64,000 nt of DNA from Mimachlamys varia (Eukaryota > Mollusca > Bivalvia > Pectinida > Pectinidae), in NCBI GenBank assembly GCA_947623455.1, contig OX392534.1, positions 41,173,426 through 41,237,425 of the forward strand, in the 5' to 3' direction. Of the stretch, positions 62,444 through 64,000 are shown one piece after another. The position numbers were made by a program, and so were the translations under genes. The notes below the pieces were generated by a model. That model made no database searches. It saw only the letters and a program-made list of their open reading frames with translations, and was not told where the DNA came from. Within the stretch, counting starts at the first letter, position 1. The number at the start of each line of letters is the position of its first letter.

Positions 62444-64000
62444 ATCTTGAGAATTGCGATAATTTTTGCAATCAGCTTCCACCCGGCATGAATTCAATGG
62501 GGGCCGCCATTAAATACTGATTACGCATGCTTGAAAGGGATCATACATTTACAATATAATATCTATCGCCATTATTTAGATATTTTGACTAAAATCTCAT
62601 TTTGTTATTAATGAAAATTTTATAAATTCTTTTTAAATAAATTTACTGATTAGTGAAGTGTAATTCAATTGCTTCATGCTTTGACCAGATATACATACAT
62701 ATTTCCTAAAAAATGACCCGTCCCCAAGCGACCAGAGATGGCTTCCGCACTGGAGTCGTATGTAAATCGTATCCTTTGAAAACTGCAGATATTTTATAAT
62801 CATACGCCTATAATATGATGCTCCGTACCTCTTGTTCACCTCTCTTAATGAATTTTCAAAAATATAAGCCAGAATGTAATCACACAATGGCATGTTAGTT
62901 ACTGAAACAAGCAACCTAAAATTTAGGCATGAGTGACTGATAACTTGCATTGCCTTATAAAAACTAACAATATAATGCTTGGTTTCTGTATTGGTACATT
63001 GTAGATCCCGGTACCGGGTTTTTTGAAAGTGCATATAAATATAAGCCTATATAATATTGCAACCCATGTACAGTATTCTTATAAAAAAACCCACTGAATT
63101 TTATAAGGCTACTGTGCATGGGTTGCCCTTTTGAATTCAATTTAGCATGCATTCTGTTGTTGAGATATTGGTTTTTCTATAAGCTACGTACGTATACATG
63201 TACATTGTAACTTAAAATACACAATTTTTAATGGAAAATACCACATTCATGTCCACAAGCACCAGTTCTATTATTGGTGCACTCCCTCTTCCTTAGCACA
63301 GCCGGCGCCGAGATAGCTATGGCCCTTTATGGATGTAAATTGAGATATGGCATTTACATGTATATTGCCAGCATAATTTGTACATTCTATAATTGTGTAA
63401 CATATATAAGGTTTTATCAATCCTTAACTCTAATGATAGATACTGTGTCTATAGTGACAGCCGATGGTCGAATCATAGTGGTATGTATAAAACTTTTTAA
63501 TGTATTATAAAAAACCCTCCACCAATTTATTTTCATCAAATTAAAAATAAAAGCAATCCTGTTTCATGTTTGTATTGACTAAAACATATTACAATGTCAA
63601 AATATCTACATGGAAATATAGTTCCAAAAAAGGGAAATAATTTCAAGGATTTACCATACTATTGTATAAAGGAGTTACAATGTGCTATATATATGTGTCC
63701 ATGAAGGCATTAAAACAAGTTGGCAAAAATGGTTGGTTTTAATATTTGGCTATAAATATGCAACTTGAATTGTAGTAAATAATAATTACATTTATTAAAT
63801 TAAACATTAAACTTTGACTTGCAGTTAACTTTTGGTAAATTTCTTGTTGAATAAAAATCAAATTTAAGAAATTGTATCTATAGGTTTAATGTTATGATCG
63901 AAAGACTAAATCTTGTACTTTGCCCATTTGATTTTATATAAAGTAGATAGATAGGGTTCTTATATTGCTTTGAAATAAATAAAAAAAAATTTTAAGACAT
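62444..64000. other. Upstream flank of MRPL2, nothing recognised
   Basis: AT-rich sequence. A 133-codon minus-strand frame (62633-63034) has no domain and no splice support. No RNA gene or clear repeat. Confidence 0.5.

Noticed and set aside
62633..63034. 133-codon minus-strand ORF upstream of MRPL2
   Set aside because: No domain, AT-rich composition, no splice or promoter evidence.

Overview
The window is animal nuclear DNA: AT-rich, with short coding exons split by GT-AG introns and dense in small repeats. Gene content suggests a mollusc, most likely a bivalve: a piRNA-type multi-Tudor gene, an uromodulin-like D8C receptor, a secreted three-module chitin-binding protein of the kind found in mantle and shell, and metazoan MRPL2 and ERCC1. 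The repeats (tRNA-derived SINEs, foldback elements, many MITEs, GGTCA-rich tandem repeats) fit that lineage. The species cannot be fixed from sequence alone.

Five protein genes were built by joining exons by hand; in each, splice phases agree across all junctions and the reading frame stays open. (1) A plus-strand 18-exon gene, 1508-21627, encodes a protein of about 1521 aa with three extended Tudor domains and a CCCH zinc finger. (2) A minus-strand 11-exon gene, 40523-27250, encodes a 1035-aa type I membrane protein: signal peptide, D8C, partial LDL-receptor A module, Ser/Thr-rich mucin stalk, SEA-like membrane-proximal region, TM helix and a tail ending in DTRL. (3) A minus-strand 3-exon gene, 48556-42685, encodes a 268-aa secreted protein with three peritrophin-A-like modules. 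(4) MRPL2 (uL2m), minus, 62443-54481, four exons, 295 aa. (5) An intronless ERCC1, minus, 61316-60300, 338 aa, lies inside MRPL2 intron 1. Genes 1 and 2 converge; genes 2 to 5 share the minus strand.

The space between exons is mostly repeats. Intron 10 of the Tudor gene holds a 33-bp minisatellite and a segment of about 2.06 kb present three times, one copy carrying a decayed duplicate of exon 11. The intron before its last exon holds tandem copies of the 5' part of that exon. Intron 1 of the receptor gene holds a 2-kb satellite with units of about 25 bp. The CBM14 gene intron holds a 1.8-kb TTAA-flanked non-autonomous transposon and a foldback element. 49.8-53.95 kb is three consecutive tandem arrays, the last built from a tRNA-like SINE head.

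The genes do not form an evident pathway. The strongest points for follow-up are the Tudor/CCCH architecture with its exon-fragment duplications, the receptor architecture, the nested intronless ERCC1, the tRNA-head array, and the foldback family carrying a CRE/GC-box cluster. No virus, CRISPR array or standard rRNA/tRNA gene was seen.
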